A stretch of 64,000 nucleotides of DNA from Bacillota bacterium (GTDB lineage: Bacteria; Bacillota; Negativicutes; CTSoil-072): contig JAGFZV010000008.1 of assembly GCA_017889545.1 (NCBI GenBank), positions 1 through 64,000 on the forward strand. The letters are read 5' to 3'. The notes beneath the pieces are model-generated. The model ran no database searches. It was not told where the DNA came from and was given only the letters and a program-made list of their open reading frames with translations. Below are positions 62,161-64,000 of the stretch, piece by piece. The first letter of the stretch is position 1; every line of letters starts with the position of its first letter. The translations under genes and the position numbers were made by a program.

Positions 62161-63903
62161 TTAGAAATTATAAACCTCATCAATTTCTTCCGGCGTGAAA
62201 TCCCACACAGCATTATGCGGAGCACAAGGTTCGTATTCAAAGAACTCCGGCAATCGATCATGCGCATTCGAGAAGCCAGCTGCCTTATTAAAGCCTCGTT
62301 CAACTTTTAATACTGATTTCCCAAGAGCAGTCACATCATCGGCCGTAAGCGATAAGCCATAACGGGCATTAATCATTTCAATCAAGGCATTGAACCCTTC
62401 TGGAATATCCAAAATTGCGAATGCAATAAATAAACACATGCCTGTGCTATCTACCGCCGCAGTAGCAATTTGCAGATTACGGGAAAGCTCGATTTGCCCT
62501 TCTTTTTTAAGCGGATCAACGAAGCCGCCGATTTTCAAAATATTTGTAGCAATAGCATAGCCTGAAGTGTGGTCAGCCCCCATCGGTGTAGTGGCATATG
62601 TCAAACCGATTCCCTTAATCGCCCGGGGGTCATACGCAGGGATCGCCTGATCCTTAACAACCGGAACACGGAACAAACCACAAAGTTTACCAACAATCGA
62701 CGCACCGCCGCCAATAATACGTCCTAATGGAGTAGGAACAGCAATTCCTTTAACCGCTTTCAAAGCAGCTTTTCCATCGCCCCAGGGAAGTAACCCGCCT
62801 TCCATCGCTACTCCAATTGCTACAGAAACATCAATCGAATCTACGCCAATATCATCCATGGCACGGTCTAAATATGCAATATCATCTAACTCTTTAATGC
62901 CTGCATTAGCGCCAAGAGCCCATACTGTTTCGTATTCGAAGCCACTGGTAATATACTGGCCATTTGCGTCTGGATACCACTGAGAACACCTCACAATACA
63001 TCCTGCATGGCAACCATGTGACACTTTGCCTTCACCGCCACGTTCGGTTATCGTAGCATTCAAAGTTTCACCGCTAAACTTATCATTCCAATCTATACGA
63101 CCAGAAGTAAAGTTTTTTGCCGGAAGACCACCAGCTTCATTGACAATATTAACCAACACATCCGTACCATAAGCCGCAAGTGCCTGACCAGTAACAGGAT
63201 GTTTCAACAAAGCTTGTGCAAATGTTTTTGCCGCTGCTTTAAATTCCTCTGGTTTTGCGATCGGGACACTCGCAGGGGCTCCGGTATCATCAATAATGAT
63301 CGCCTTTACCTTTTTTGAACCTAAAACAGCACCCAATCCCCCACGACCAGCGCTGCGAATGTTACTTTCAGGATCTTTAAAAGAAATGTTAGCAGTTGGC
63401 AAGCGATATTCGCCTGCTGGTCCTGCTAAAGCAACACCAACTTTCGGTCCGTATTTCGCATTCAACATTTGAATTGCTTCGTAATTTCCACATCCGCCAA
63501 TAATTTCTGCAGGTGCATCTTCGATTGTAACGCCATTCATAGTGACTCTAACAATATAAAATTTGTCAACATCCGGCATCCCTTCAATGACTAACGCCTT
63601 GATACCCATCTTAGCCATTTTTTGTGAGAAAGTTCCGCCCGTGTTGCTTTCTTTAATGGTACCAGTAAGCGGGCTTTTTCCTCCGACAGAAAGTCTGCCG
63701 GATTGGGCTGCCGTCGTTCCGCTCAGCAAGCCTGGGGCAAAAATCAATTTGTTATTTTTGCCTAGTGCATGACAGGTCGGTTTTACTTCATCAGCAATAA
63801 AATTAGACGTTAATGCTCGACCAGCCAACCCCAAATACTTTTCTGGTGTTTCGAGAATGGAGACCTTTTTTTCTGTCATGTCGACACGAATAAACTTGTT
63901 CAC
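62161..63903 (-). CDS. aldehyde:ferredoxin oxidoreductase family protein, YdhV-like
   Basis: The 581-residue protein is of the AOR family (VNKFIRVDMTEKKVSIL start, GLAGRALTSNFIADEV, GRLSVGGKSPLTG). Its [4Fe-4S] ligands are GCHAGCIVRCS (C-x3-C-x3-C), the spacing of YdhV-type proteins, with a last Cys in DSTGMCLFIAF. The substrate is unknown. The start is GTG at 63903, seven bases after GGGGG; the longer in-frame ATG has no ribosome site and would overlap the leader. No ferredoxin or MoaD-like gene is next to it. It is only about 30% like the AOR at 51084 by eye; this is a rough impression, not a measurement. Confidence 0.88.
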   Translation of the reverse strand: MNKFIRVDMTEKKVSILETPEKYLGLAGRALTSNFIADEVKPTCHALGKNNKLIFAPGLLSGTTAAQSGRLSVGGKSPLTGTIKESNTGGTFSQKMAKMGIKALVIEGMPDVDKFYIVRVTMNGVTIEDAPAEIIGGCGNYEAIQMLNAKYGPKVGVALAGPAGEYRLPTANISFKDPESNIRSAGRGGLGAVLGSKKVKAIIIDDTGAPASVPIAKPEEFKAAAKTFAQALLKHPVTGQALAAYGTDVLVNIVNEAGGLPAKNFTSGRIDWNDKFSGETLNATITERGGEGKVSHGCHAGCIVRCSQWYPDANGQYITSGFEYETVWALGANAGIKELDDIAYLDRAMDDIGVDSIDVSVAIGVAMEGGLLPWGDGKAALKAVKGIAVPTPLGRIIGGGASIVGKLCGLFRVPVVKDQAIPAYDPRAIKGIGLTYATTPMGADHTSGYAIATNILKIGGFVDPLKKEGQIELSRNLQIATAAVDSTGMCLFIAFAILDIPEGFNALIEMINARYGLSLTADDVTALGKSVLKVERGFNKAAGFSNAHDRLPEFFEYEPCAPHNAVWDFTPEEIDEVYNF

Positions 63904-63937
63904 AAAAATCCCCCTTAATAAATTTACTTTAGCCAAA

Positions 63938-63974
63938 CAAAAAAGAGGCCCTAAAAATTAATTTTAGTACCTCT
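63938..63974 (-). terminator. hairpin terminator in the leader region of the second AOR
   Basis: On the minus strand AGAGG pairs with CCTCT (63970-63974 with 63944-63948), extended by CTAAAA/TTTTAG, and is followed by TTTTTT (63938-63943). It lies about 35 bases before the GTG start, so it may end an upstream gene outside the window or act as an attenuator for this gene. Confidence 0.75.
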
Positions 63975-64000
63975 CCCTTTGCACAATGGCGGGCATAGCA

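Overview
The window reads as chromosomal DNA from an anaerobic, diderm (outer-membrane-bearing) member of the Firmicutes, most likely Negativicutes of the Sporomusaceae type. The support is indirect: strong Gram-positive-style ribosome binding sites, a Firmicutes-like rRNA leader, gyrA close to a 16S gene, oxygen-sensitive enzymes throughout ([FeFe] hydrogenase, two aldehyde:ferredoxin oxidoreductases, siroheme sulfite reductase), butyrate kinase, and an OmpA-type peptidoglycan-binding domain, which suits a cell with a periplasm. I could not run a phylogeny, so the family-level placement is an inference.

Layout. 1-10.9 kb: 5' end of a 16S rRNA gene with tandem promoters, a two-subunit fumarase with a divergent LysR regulator, gyrA with an overlapping DUF4127 gene, a response regulator with a degenerate HD-GYP domain overlapping butyrate kinase, and a PAP2 phosphatase with a beta-solenoid-like N-terminus. 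11-21.4 kb: an M20 peptidase, two half-size TauE/SafE permease genes, then a long minus-strand dissimilatory sulfite reductase locus in the order ferredoxin, dsrA, dsrB, DsrM-like, DsrK-like, dsrC, an unknown gene, dsrM, dsrK. Upstream of it lie two tandem 90-bp repeats, each holding a very small ORF. 22-27 kb: chorismate mutase, GNAT acetyltransferase, alpha-glucan phosphorylase and a LarA-family protein. 27.3-31.9 kb: hydCBA, a multimeric [FeFe] hydrogenase with two small thioredoxin-like [2Fe-2S] proteins; its promoter is flanked by two sites resembling Rex operators. 32.2-39.4 kb: an acetoin dehydrogenase operon without E3, with a sigma-54 promoter and an adjacent acoR. 39.6-45.9 kb: small genes, a permease, tRNA-Gln(CUG) next to glnS, and mug. 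46-50.8 kb: a cobalt/nickel ECF transporter (CbiMN fusion, CbiQ, CbiO), phosphofructokinase, an ASCH-like protein and a CBS protein. 50.8-54.1 kb: iclR-ferredoxin-aor-moaD-like operon. 54.3-59.3 kb: class II photolyase and pyruvate carboxylase. 59.6-62.1 kb: a small membrane protein followed by a ParA ATPase fused through a four-copy 30-residue repeat and one membrane segment to an OmpA domain. 62.2-63.9 kb: a second, YdhV-like aldehyde oxidoreductase.

Together the genes describe a fermentative or sulfite-respiring anaerobe: H2 and NAD(P)H/ferredoxin exchange through HydABC, sulfite reduction through DsrAB/DsrC with two quinone-linked MK modules, acetoin cleavage, aldehyde/acid interconversion through AORs, anaplerosis by pyruvate carboxylase, and fumarase.

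The most unusual item is the ParA-repeat-TM-OmpA protein (60258-62072) with its companion at 59656-60084. The two share a cytoplasmic DFKxAxAKxL motif and a similar juxtamembrane segment, which suggests an envelope-anchored positioning system that I do not recognise as described. No CRISPR array, insertion sequence or prophage was seen.
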